Positions 1 to 5,729 of a DNA stretch of 5,729 bases are shown piece by piece (position 1 is the stretch's first letter; the number at the start of each line of letters is the position of its first letter). Source of the DNA: Candidatus Rifleibacteriota bacterium (lineage in GTDB: Bacteria > UBP17 > UBA6191 > JACPRK01); NCBI GenBank assembly GCA_016213865.1, contig JACQZL010000274.1, forward strand, positions 1 through 5,729, written 5' to 3'. The notes under the pieces were generated by a model that searched no databases, was not told where the DNA came from, and saw only the letters and a program-made list of their open reading frames with translations. The position numbers and the translations under genes are program-made.

Positions 1-745
1 CGGCCAGCGCCTCGAGCGCCTTCTCCAGTTCGCGCCGAGGAATGGGCACGACCCAGAACAGCTTGGGGGAGGGGTCGAAGCGAACCCTGACGGTCTGGGT
101 CGAGACGACCTGCGGGATGGCGTGCAACCTGAGGGGAATGCCCTTGAAGTCGCAGCGCACCCGGACCCGCTCGCCCTCCATACGCACGCGGAAGTCCTTC
201 AGGTCGGGCCGGTGGCGGGCGGTCTCGCGTTCCAGGAAGCGCGTGAGCCGCCAGTCGGGCAGGCCGGCCCGCAGGTAGCGCAGTTCGAGCTGTCCCTGTT
301 CGCCGCCGCGCCGCAGCTCGAGCAGCACCTCCCGCACCTCGAGCAGCTCCTCGACCATGACGTCGTGGAGCGAAATCATGTGGCCCTTGCCGGTGGCCAT
401 CCGGGCGGCCGCCTGGCCGACCCGCATGCCGGTCAGACCGGGCGTCACGATCTGCACGCGCCGGCGCATGCCCTCGCGCAAGACGTGCGCGCGGGCGTCG
501 GCCGACATCGTCAGCGACCGGATGTGCACCGGCATCCGTCCGAGCACGCGGGCGGCCCGCTCGAAGTCGCTGCGGGCCTGGTGGAAGTCGGCCAGTTCGA
601 GGTAGTTCTCGGGCTTCTCGGGGTGCTCGTTGATGACGCGAGCGAGCTGCCGGATGACAGCTCGCTCGCTTGCAGTGTAGTAACCCCGCAGGTCGAACCA
701 GTCCCGGAGAGCGGCCCAAGCTTCGGTGATGAAACCGGGAAGCAC
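1..745 (-). CDS. Unidentified protein, C-terminus cut by window edge (248 codons visible)
   Basis: An open frame without stops runs from a GTG at 745 off the left edge. The start is supported by GGAAGG (757-752) six bases upstream, and it lies 25 bases after the EF-G stop, so the two are probably cotranscribed. I see no signal peptide or membrane helix. Residues about 25-75 (ASERAVIRQLARVINEHPEK, then ENYLELADFHQARSDFERAA) look helical and resemble a TPR-like helix pair. Residues about 135-155 are rich in Leu and Glu and may be a short coiled coil. The last visible part (about residues 170-248) begins DWRLTRFLERETARHRPDL and then alternates short charged and hydrophobic beta-like stretches. 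This loosely recalls DUF2993/LmeA-type lipid-binding folds, which is only an impression. No catalytic motif is visible, so I assign no function. The coding frame itself is well supported by the start signals and by codons that end mostly in G or C. Confidence 0.8.
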   Translation of the reverse strand, partial: MLPGFITEAWAALRDWFDLRGYYTASERAVIRQLARVINEHPEKPENYLELADFHQARSDFERAARVLGRMPVHIRSLTMSADARAHVLREGMRRRVQIVTPGLTGMRVGQAAARMATGKGHMISLHDVMVEELLEVREVLLELRRGGEQGQLELRYLRAGLPDWRLTRFLERETARHRPDLKDFRVRMEGERVRVRCDFKGIPLRLHAIPQVVSTQTVRVRFDPSPKLFWVVPIPRRELEKALEALA

Positions 746-751
746 GATCCG

Positions 752-757
752 CCTTCC
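752..757 (-). promoter_or_regulatory. Shine-Dalgarno site of the partial left-edge gene
   Basis: GGAAGG lies six bases before the GTG at 745. It decides the start: the frame stays open further upstream into the EF-G gene but has no ATG, GTG or TTG between the EF-G stop and 745. Confidence 0.65.
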
Positions 758-758
758 G

Positions 759-771
759 GGCCCCGCGGGCC
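759..771 (-). other. Small GC hairpin between the EF-G stop and the next ribosome-binding site
   Basis: Read on the minus strand, GGCCC-GCG-GGGCC is a perfect 5-bp stem with a 3-base loop. It starts at the last base of the EF-G stop codon and ends one base before the downstream Shine-Dalgarno site. There is no U-tract, so it is not an intrinsic terminator. It could stabilise the 3' end or affect translation of the downstream gene, which is inference only. Confidence 0.4.
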
Positions 772-2855
772 TAGTCCTCTTCTTCCTCGACCACGCCGGC
801 GTCCTTGATGATCTGTTCGGCGACGTGAGCCGGCACTTCTTCGTAGTGCGACAGGGTCATCGTGTACTCGCCCCGGCCACCGGTGATGGAGCGGAGCGTG
901 ATGATGTACTTGTAGAGTTCGCCCAGCGGGACCTGGGCCTTGATGATCTGCTTCCTGCCGTCGGGCTCCATCCCCAGGATGCGTCCGCGCCGGCTGTTGA
1001 GGTCGCCCATGATGTCGCCCATGTTGGCCTCGGGCACGACGACCTCGACGTTCATCACCGGCTCCTGGATGATCGGCTTGGCCATGAGCGCGACCTTCTT
1101 GAAGCCCTTCGAGGCGGCGGTCTTGAAGGCCATTTCTGACGAGTCGACAGCGTGGTATGACCCGTCGAAGACGGTCACCTTCAGGTCGGTGACCGGGTAG
1201 CCGGCCAGGATGCCTCGGACGAGCGCCTCGCGAACGCCCTTCTCGACCGCGGGGATGAATCGATTCGGGATCTTGCCGCCGACGATGGCGTCGACGAACT
1301 CGAAACCGGCACCGGTGGGATTGGGCTCGATCCTCAGATGGCAGTCTCCGAACTGGCCGTGACCGCCCGACTGCTTCTTGTGCTTGCCCTGGCCCTCTCC
1401 CTTGCCGCGCACCGTCTCGCGGTAGGGAATCTTCGGCTTGCCGGTCTCGACGTTGATCTTGTAACGGTCGCGAAGGCGGCGTACGAAGTTGTCGACGTGG
1501 AGTTCACCGGTGCCGGAGACGACGAACTCGCGCGTGACTTCGTTCATCTCGGCCTTGATGAAGGGATCCTCGGCCCGGAGCTTGCTCAGGGCGTTGGACA
1601 GCTTCTCGGTGTCCTGCGCCGTGGCCGGGTGGAGCGCCACCGACATGTAGGGATCGGGAATCTTGGGATCGGGGAAGCGAAGCATGCGCCTGTCGCTGGC
1701 GACCGTGTCGCCCCAACGAAGCGTGCGCAGCTTGAGGAGGGCGCCGATCTGGCCCGGGCCCAGGTCCTGCGCGTCGACTCGGTCCTTGCCTCGAAGGCGC
1801 AGGATGGCGCCGATCTTCTCCTTCTCGTCGCGAGTGGCGTTGGCCACGACCATCCCCGACGATAGCGTGCCCGAATAGACGCGCACGATGCACAGCTCGC
1901 CGACGTGCGGCTCGACCAGCACCTTGAACACTCGGGCGAGCACCTCGTCGCCGGCGTTCGACGAGACCTGGACCGTGTCGTCCTTGCCGGCCACCGGGAC
2001 GACCACCTTGCGGTCGGCCGGGGAGGGCAGGAACCGGACCATCATGTCGAGCAGCGCCTGGATGCCCGCGTTCTTGAGCCCCGAGCCGGGGATGACCGGC
2101 ACCAGCTTGCGCTGGAGCACGCCCGCTCTGAGGCCCTGGAAGATCTCGGCATCGGTCAGTTCTTCGCCGTTGAGGTACTTCTCGATGAGCGAATCGTCAG
2201 CCCCCGCGGCGGCCTCGAGAAGCGCTTCGCGGTACTTCTGCACGATGCGCTCCATGCTGGCGTCGACCGGGCCCTCGGTGGCCTTGCCCGACTCGTCGGA
2301 GAAGGTGTAGGCCTTCTTGGTCAGGAGATCGACGTAGCCCTTGAAGGTGGCGGCGGCGCCGATCGGGACGGCCAGCGGCACGAAGGTCCCGTCGAGGTTC
2401 TTCTTCAGGTCTTCGAGGACCTTCTCGAAGTCGGCGTTGTCCTTGTCCATCTTGCTGAAGAAGCAGACGGCGGGCAACTCGTAGTGCTTGCAGGAGTTCC
2501 AGGCCTTCTCGGTCTGGGGCTCGCAGCCGGCAGTGGCATTGACCACGATGGCGGCGGCGTCCATGTCCTGCATCACGACGTTGACCTCGGGCAGGAAGTC
2601 GACGTAGCCGGGGCAGTCGACGATGTTCAGCTCGACGTCGCTCCACTCGACGGCGATCGGCACCGCGTTGATCGAGATGTGACGGCTGATCTCGTCGGGA
2701 TCGTAGTCGGTACGCGTGGTCCCGTCGTCTGTCTTTCCCATCCGGCCGATCACGCCCGTGTCGAAAAGGATCGCCTCGGCGAGAGAAGTCTTGCCGGAGC
2801 CTCCGTGTCCGATCAGTGCGAGCGTCCGGATCTTGTCCGGTCCGAACTTAGGCAT
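771..2855 (-). CDS. fusA: Elongation factor G-like translational GTPase (EF-G2 type)
   Basis: This 694-residue protein, close to the usual EF-G length, belongs to the family of cytosolic GTPases that drive ribosomal translocation or related steps. The G domain (about 1-280) has a P-loop GHGGSGKT at 16-23, DCPGYVDF at 80-87, SKMD at 134-137 and SGLK at 258-261. Domain II is about 285-385 and domain III about 400-475. Domain IV (about 480-600) keeps KKQSGGHGQFG (493-503) and the tip loop DGSYHAVDSSE (564-574, with His568). Domain V carries PIIQEPVMNVEVVVPEANMG (594-613), and the tail is acidic (EEEED). The switch motifs differ from housekeeping EF-G: RHISI for RGITI (58-62), Tyr84 for the catalytic His, and Ser134 for the Asn of NKxD. 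This pattern matches EF-G2 proteins such as that of Thermus thermophilus and mycobacterial FusA2. A canonical fusA is therefore expected elsewhere in the genome. The ATG at 2855 has a strong Shine-Dalgarno site. Assignment to the EF-G superfamily is certain; a role in normal translocation is not. Confidence 0.96.
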   Translation of the reverse strand: MPKFGPDKIRTLALIGHGGSGKTSLAEAILFDTGVIGRMGKTDDGTTRTDYDPDEISRHISINAVPIAVEWSDVELNIVDCPGYVDFLPEVNVVMQDMDAAAIVVNATAGCEPQTEKAWNSCKHYELPAVCFFSKMDKDNADFEKVLEDLKKNLDGTFVPLAVPIGAAATFKGYVDLLTKKAYTFSDESGKATEGPVDASMERIVQKYREALLEAAAGADDSLIEKYLNGEELTDAEIFQGLRAGVLQRKLVPVIPGSGLKNAGIQALLDMMVRFLPSPADRKVVVPVAGKDDTVQVSSNAGDEVLARVFKVLVEPHVGELCIVRVYSGTLSSGMVVANATRDEKEKIGAILRLRGKDRVDAQDLGPGQIGALLKLRTLRWGDTVASDRRMLRFPDPKIPDPYMSVALHPATAQDTEKLSNALSKLRAEDPFIKAEMNEVTREFVVSGTGELHVDNFVRRLRDRYKINVETGKPKIPYRETVRGKGEGQGKHKKQSGGHGQFGDCHLRIEPNPTGAGFEFVDAIVGGKIPNRFIPAVEKGVREALVRGILAGYPVTDLKVTVFDGSYHAVDSSEMAFKTAASKGFKKVALMAKPIIQEPVMNVEVVVPEANMGDIMGDLNSRRGRILGMEPDGRKQIIKAQVPLGELYKYIITLRSITGGRGEYTMTLSHYEEVPAHVAEQIIKDAGVVEEEED

Positions 2856-2861
2856 CGAGTG

Positions 2862-2870
2862 TCTCCTCCC
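2862..2870 (-). promoter_or_regulatory. Strong Shine-Dalgarno site of the EF-G-like gene
   Basis: GGGAGGAGA on the minus strand lies just before the ATG at 2855, with GGAG ideally spaced. It fixes the start at MPKFGPDKIR, which agrees with the expected N-terminus just before the P-loop. Confidence 0.8.
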
Positions 2871-2875
2871 AGCCC

Positions 2876-2917
2876 GCGGCCTGCAACAGTGGACAAGGCG
2901 GAAAACCGGCAGGCCGC
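2876..2917 (-). promoter_or_regulatory. Leader hairpin upstream of the EF-G-like gene
   Basis: GCGGCCTGC (2917-2909) and GCAGGCCGC (2884-2876) are perfect 9-base complements around a 24-base loop. Two further U-G pairs could extend the base of the stem. The stem ends five bases before the Shine-Dalgarno site and falls inside the predicted 5' leader. No U-run follows it, so control of translation or mRNA stability is more likely than termination. The structure is seen in the sequence; its role is inferred. Confidence 0.5.
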
Positions 2918-2938
2918 AACCGGCGTCGCGCTCGCGCT

Positions 2939-2967
2939 AGCATAGTGGAGGCAGACCCGGAAAGCAA
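2939..2967 (-). promoter_or_regulatory. Candidate sigma-70-type promoter of the EF-G-like gene
   Basis: On the minus strand, TTGCTT (2967-2962) and TATGCT (2944-2939) are separated by exactly 17 bases. They match the TTGACA and TATAAT consensus at 3 and 4 of 6 positions. Transcription would start near 2932, giving a leader of about 75 bases that contains the hairpin at 2876-2917. The spacing is ideal and this is the most AT-containing part of the gap, but the -35 box is only partly conserved. Confidence 0.5.
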
Positions 2968-2975
2968 GCGCTTGC
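2964..2975. repeat. 12-base perfect palindrome over the -35 box
   Basis: GCAAGCGCTTGC is identical on both strands and overlaps the -35 box of the candidate EF-G promoter. Its centre, AAGCGCTT, resembles operators of LacI/PurR-type repressors, which share a central CG. A palindrome of this length can arise by chance once or so in a window of this size, so its position is the main argument. Confidence 0.3.
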
Positions 2976-3004
2976 GCGAGCCATGATCGCGCCGAAAGCC
3001 CGCG

Positions 3005-4480
3005 TCAGGCTGCGTCCGGCGAAACGTCCGCCAGTTCGGGCATCTCCTCGGCCACGACGACCAACCGGTCGCCGGCGGCGAACGGTCGCTCCATCGGCGG
3101 GTTCACCAGCACCTGTCCGCCCGATTCGACGCCGAGGACGACCGCGTTGGCCTGGCGCTTGACCGCGGCGAAGATCCGCCCGAGCGGCAGACCGATCCAG
3201 GTCGCGGGCAGCTCGCAGGTGTGAAAGGTGCTTCCCTGGTCGCGGGCCAGGAGGTTGCGCACGGTCCGGGCCATCCCCCGGTTCAAGCAGGCCATCGCGA
3301 GCATGTTCGCCTGGATGGTGGACCTGACCAGCACCTCCTCGACGCCGGCCATCCGAAGATGCGTCTCGTTGTCGGCGTTGAGGAGTTCGACGGCGCTGTA
3401 GATCTGAGGAGCCAGCTTCTCGATTGTCAGGGCGGCCAGCACCGTACGGGCGTCACGATCCTGATCGCTCCGGTCCACCACCCTGTCGGCCAGCAGTACC
3501 ACCGACGAGGCCCGCGGGATCCCGGCCTGTAGCAGTACCGAGACTCGCGTGTAGTCGCCGCGCAAGACGTAGATGTGGTCGTTGGGCAGGCCGGCGAAAT
3601 CCAGCTCCTGTTCCTGCGGGAACTCCGCGGCGATCACCACGGGCCTGGGCTGCCCCGGATCCTGCTCGAAGAGGGCTCGCAACAGGGTGATTCCCGAACG
3701 GTTCCAACCGCAGACCACGACGTGATCGCGCAGTTCCTCCAGGGTCAGATCCTTCTCGTCCATACGCCTCCTCAACCTCTGGACCATCACGGCCGACGTG
3801 ATGCCGGTGAACACGGCGAAGACCGTCATGCCCGACATCACGACGAAGATGGCCAGCAGCCGGCCCGTGTCTGACGCCGGCACCGCACTCATGTCGCCCG
3901 TGCTCAGCAGGAACACGCTCCACCAGAACGCCGACCTGGGCGAACGGAAGACCTCGTCGGAGTTGGCTTCCGTCTGCATGATGCCGACCGTCGCCAGGAA
4001 GACCACGGTGGTCAGGAACAAGCCCAGCAGGAAGTACTCGCCGAAGTTGTCGACGAACGAGCGAGACAGCTTGCGGCCGCGCCGGTGCAGCACGAGGCCC
4101 GCCCGGAACAACCGCAGCAGCCGCAAGAACCGCAGGAACCTCAGCGGCCGCAGGATCGGGAGCACCGCCAGCAGATCCACCCAGTACTCGCGCAGGTAGT
4201 CGCTCGCGCGCTGCATCGAGAGGTAGCGCAACAGCAGTTCGAGGGCGAACAGGCCGGTGAACGACTCGCCGATCAGCTCGAGCCAGGGCAACAGCGGATC
4301 CTCGCGCGCGACCATCGTCTCGAGCACGATCGTGACCACCGAGGCCACGATCAACACTGCGACGGCGAACTCGACCCTCTGATCGCGGAAGAATCGGGCG
4401 AGCAGCTCCCGGTGGGGCCGGCGGCCCCCGGCTGGCTCGCGGCCGCTCGAAGGCGCCGCTCGTTCTTCCGGATCTCTCAC
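3005..4480 (-). CDS. Voltage-sensor-type ion channel with cytosolic RCK (TrkA-N/TrkA-C) domain and atypical filter
   Basis: This 491-residue inner-membrane protein has the layout of a six-helix cation channel fused to an RCK regulator. S1 is about 36-57 and S2 about 67-86, with acidic residues at 72 and 81. S3 is about 96-108. S4 is about 109-128, with Arg at 111, 114, 117, 120, 123 and 126, a classic voltage-sensor ladder. S5 is about 144-168, the pore helix about 182-192 and S6 about 206-232. The filter reads STGDMSAVP (193-201), where potassium channels have TVGYGDIVP. A Rossmann-like RCK domain follows (252-385; VVVCGWNRSG with the nucleotide-loop glycines), then a TrkA-C-like domain (about 415-480). 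The start is GTG, with no clear Shine-Dalgarno site, 78 bases after era; no other in-frame start precedes S1. A GC hairpin (4526-4514) in that spacer has no U-tract and no promoter is visible there, so cotranscription with era is likely. The channel family is secure; ion selectivity is not. Confidence 0.92.
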   Translation of the reverse strand: MRDPEERAAPSSGREPAGGRRPHRELLARFFRDQRVEFAVAVLIVASVVTIVLETMVAREDPLLPWLELIGESFTGLFALELLLRYLSMQRASDYLREYWVDLLAVLPILRPLRFLRFLRLLRLFRAGLVLHRRGRKLSRSFVDNFGEYFLLGLFLTTVVFLATVGIMQTEANSDEVFRSPRSAFWWSVFLLSTGDMSAVPASDTGRLLAIFVVMSGMTVFAVFTGITSAVMVQRLRRRMDEKDLTLEELRDHVVVCGWNRSGITLLRALFEQDPGQPRPVVIAAEFPQEQELDFAGLPNDHIYVLRGDYTRVSVLLQAGIPRASSVVLLADRVVDRSDQDRDARTVLAALTIEKLAPQIYSAVELLNADNETHLRMAGVEEVLVRSTIQANMLAMACLNRGMARTVRNLLARDQGSTFHTCELPATWIGLPLGRIFAAVKRQANAVVLGVESGGQVLVNPPMERPFAAGDRLVVVAEEMPELADVSPDAA

Positions 4481-4558
4481 GGCAGGTCGCTGGTCACGCC
4501 TGGACGGCAGGGCGGGCGGGCCGCCCCAGGAGGCGCCGGACGCGAGGGCTCGGGGGGC

Positions 4559-5572
4559 TCAAACACCCTCGCCCATCCTCGAGAGCAGCAACTCGTCGGC
4601 GGCCCATTTCGGGTGGACCTTCACCCAGAGCGACAGATCGACGGGCCTGCCGAAGAATCGCTTGATGCGCACGCCGGAGAGCCTGCGGATGCGGGCGATC
4701 ATGCTGCCGCCGGCGCCGATCAGGATGCCTTTCTGGGACTGCTTCTCGACGAGGATGTTGGCCTCGACGTGAATCGGGTCGAGGTTGCGGTCGACGCTGA
4801 CCAGTTCGACGGCGCAAGAGAAGGGGATCTCCTCGCGCGTGACCGCGTAGAGCTGCTCGCGGATGAACTCGGTGATGAGGAACTCCTGCGGCTTGTCGAC
4901 CACCGTCTCGGGCGGATAGAGCGGCGGGCCCTCGGGCAGCAGCGCCGTCATCACCCGGTCCAGTTCGTCGATGTTGGTCTCCTCGGAGGCAGAGATCGGC
5001 ACGATCTCCTTGGGCTCGAAGACCTTGTAGAACTGATCGAGGAGCGCCGCCACGCGGCTCGAGCCGATGCGGTCGATCTTGTTGACGGCCAGCACGCGCG
5101 GGGTGTTGACGCCCTGCATCAGCACGGCGTGGGCATAGCGGTTGCGCTCCAGGTCGGGGTGCACCGCGTCGACCAGGAACAGCAGCAGGTCGGCGCCCGA
5201 GAGCGAGTGGGTGATCTCGCGCCGCATGAACGCGCCCAGCCCGCGTCCTCGCGCGTGCCAGCCGGGCGTGTCGACGAACACGATCTGGCGTCTCTCGTCG
5301 GTCGAGATGCACCTGATGTGGAAGCGGGTCGTCTGCGGCTTGTAGCTGACGATGCAGGGATCGTTGTCGAAGAAGCAGTTGACCAGCGTGGACTTGCCGA
5401 CGTTCGGCAGGCCCAGCACGGCGACGAAGCCGGATCGGTAGCCGGGCGCCGTGCCGAAAGCGGGAGGCGCGTCCGAGCCGGGAACCTGGGCCGGCTCGTC
5501 CCGGTCTTCGTCCGTGGGGTCTTGCTGCGGCGGAGAGTCGGGGAGGCGGTTGTCGTTGTCGTCCGGCATCAT
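4559..5572 (-). CDS. era: GTPase Era (30S ribosome assembly)
   Basis: Era binds the 3' end of 16S rRNA and acts in maturation of the small ribosomal subunit, linking it to cell growth. The 337-residue product has an N-terminal G domain: GLPNVGKS (54-61), QTT (80-82, G2), DTPGWH (101-106, G3), NKID (164-167, G4) and ISAS (193-196, G5). A C-terminal KH RNA-binding domain (about 235-320) contains GAGG in its GxxG loop (286-289). It ends in the usual WVKV block and a short tail. Family members are usually near 300 residues; the excess is a 45-residue N-terminal segment rich in Asp, Pro and Gln. No internal ATG or GTG lies between this segment and the first strand of the G domain, so the extension appears real. 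Two adjacent ATGs (5572, 5569) can serve as the start, preceded only by a weak purine stretch. Era is the first complete gene of the leftward run. Confidence 0.96.
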   Translation of the reverse strand: MMPDDNDNRLPDSPPQQDPTDEDRDEPAQVPGSDAPPAFGTAPGYRSGFVAVLGLPNVGKSTLVNCFFDNDPCIVSYKPQTTRFHIRCISTDERRQIVFVDTPGWHARGRGLGAFMRREITHSLSGADLLLFLVDAVHPDLERNRYAHAVLMQGVNTPRVLAVNKIDRIGSSRVAALLDQFYKVFEPKEIVPISASEETNIDELDRVMTALLPEGPPLYPPETVVDKPQEFLITEFIREQLYAVTREEIPFSCAVELVSVDRNLDPIHVEANILVEKQSQKGILIGAGGSMIARIRRLSGVRIKRFFGRPVDLSLWVKVHPKWAADELLLSRMGEGV

Positions 5573-5624
5573 GAGGTTCTCGGGATACGGGCGCAGGGCC
5601 GGTCGGCCCCATCGCGTCGAACCC

Positions 5625-5653
5625 AGTATGCCTTAGCAGGTGTCAGGAGTCAG
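5625..5653 (-). promoter_or_regulatory. Candidate era promoter
   Basis: On the minus strand, CTGACT (5653-5648) and CATACT (5630-5625) are 17 bases apart, each matching 4 of 6 consensus positions. The implied start near 5618 gives a leader of about 45 bases. The -35 box lies within the heptad repeats. The match is moderate, and transcription may instead come from beyond the right edge. Confidence 0.35.
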
Positions 5654-5715
5654 GTGTCGGGTGTCAGGAGGGGAGGGGTCAGGGGTAGGGGTTGGGGGTT
5701 AGGGGCTGGGGGTTA
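5639..5715. repeat. Degenerate heptanucleotide tandem repeat array
   Basis: On the plus strand the units read GGTGTCA, GGAGTCA, GGTGTCG, GGTGTCA, GGAGGGG, then an irregular AGGGGTCA and GGGGTA, then GGGGTTG, GGGGTTA, GGGGCTG, GGGGTTA. The left half follows GGNGTCA and the right half GGGGTTA. The 11-base string GGTGTCAGGAG occurs twice, 21 bases (three units) apart. The array is non-coding, upstream of era, and ends before the right edge. Confidence 0.8.
5670..5712 (+). other. G-quadruplex motif, seven G-runs
   Basis: Seven runs of four or five G are separated by spacers of one to three bases (A, TCA, TA, TT, TTA, CT). This far exceeds the usual pattern of four runs of three G. The G-rich strand is the template strand for leftward transcription towards era. 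Folding is predicted from the pattern, not shown. Confidence 0.7.
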
Positions 5716-5729
5716 GCGGAAGAAGGCGC

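Noticed and set aside
122..808. Plus-strand open frame (228 codons) at the left edge
   Set aside because: It is opposite the minus-strand frame from 745, which has a better start, a Shine-Dalgarno site and more protein-like composition; it also overlaps the EF-G 3' end.
1905..2945. Plus-strand open frame (346 codons) opposite the EF-G-like gene
   Set aside because: Composition is Asp-, Val- and Leu-rich without recognisable domains, and the other strand encodes a complete EF-G.
2974..2992. 6-bp hairpin (GCGCGA/TCGCGC, 7-base loop) after the channel gene, as an intrinsic terminator
   Set aside because: No U-tract follows and it abuts the candidate EF-G promoter; a Rho-dependent end is equally possible.
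4514..4526. GC hairpin in the era-channel spacer as a terminator
   Set aside because: No U-tract, and strings of G and C in this spacer make such stems likely by chance.
4494..5612. Alternative minus-strand frame (372 codons) over era
   Set aside because: It is out of frame with the clear Era motifs and is dominated by Arg, Ala and Pro.
5639..5715. CRISPR array or telomere
   Set aside because: The units are seven bases with no spacers, so not CRISPR. GGGGTTA resembles telomere repeats, but the array is short, degenerate and internal, next to a bacterial gene.
4085..5716. Long plus-strand open frame (543 codons) opposite the channel and era genes
   Set aside because: Its translation is low-complexity, rich in Arg, Gln, Asp and Val, with no family motif, and it lies antisense to two clear genes; a typical GC-rich shadow.

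Overview
The window comes from a GC-rich bacterial chromosome. All four protein-coding genes read leftward (minus strand), in transcription order era, an ion-channel gene, an EF-G-like gene, and an unidentified gene cut by the left edge. There are no tRNA or rRNA genes, insertion sequences, prophage genes or CRISPR arrays. Era and EF-G-like GTPases are bacterial housekeeping proteins, and good Shine-Dalgarno sites precede two of the genes. Nothing visible fixes the phylum. The long plus-strand open frames are what high GC content produces opposite real genes.

Layout from right to left. Positions 5573-5729 are non-coding and hold a degenerate heptanucleotide repeat array whose G-rich end (about 5670-5712) is a very dense G-quadruplex motif. 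A possible era promoter takes its -35 box from the first repeat units. The era gene (5572-4559) encodes the Era GTPase, a 16S rRNA/30S assembly factor, with an unusual acidic, proline-rich N-terminal extension. After a GC-rich 78-base spacer comes a 491-residue membrane protein (4480-3005). It has a six-helix channel core with a textbook S4 arginine ladder and a cytosolic RCK (TrkA-N/TrkA-C) module, but its pore filter does not have the potassium-channel GYG signature.

The 149-base gap 3004-2856 holds a plausible sigma-70-type promoter, a 12-base palindrome over its -35 box, and a 9-bp leader hairpin just upstream of the ribosome-binding site of the next gene. That gene (2855-771) encodes an EF-G2-type translational GTPase with altered G-motifs. 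Only 25 bases after its stop, a GTG with a good Shine-Dalgarno site starts a 248-codon open frame (745-1) that leaves the window. It is not recognised with confidence, but it probably forms an operon with the EF-G gene.

Functionally, era and the EF-G-like gene are both ribosome-linked GTPases, while the channel between them is a membrane ion-transport protein with no obvious tie to translation. The most unusual items are the channel's filter, the heptad/G-quadruplex array upstream of era, and the structured leader of the EF-G-like gene. I see no previously unknown multi-gene system.
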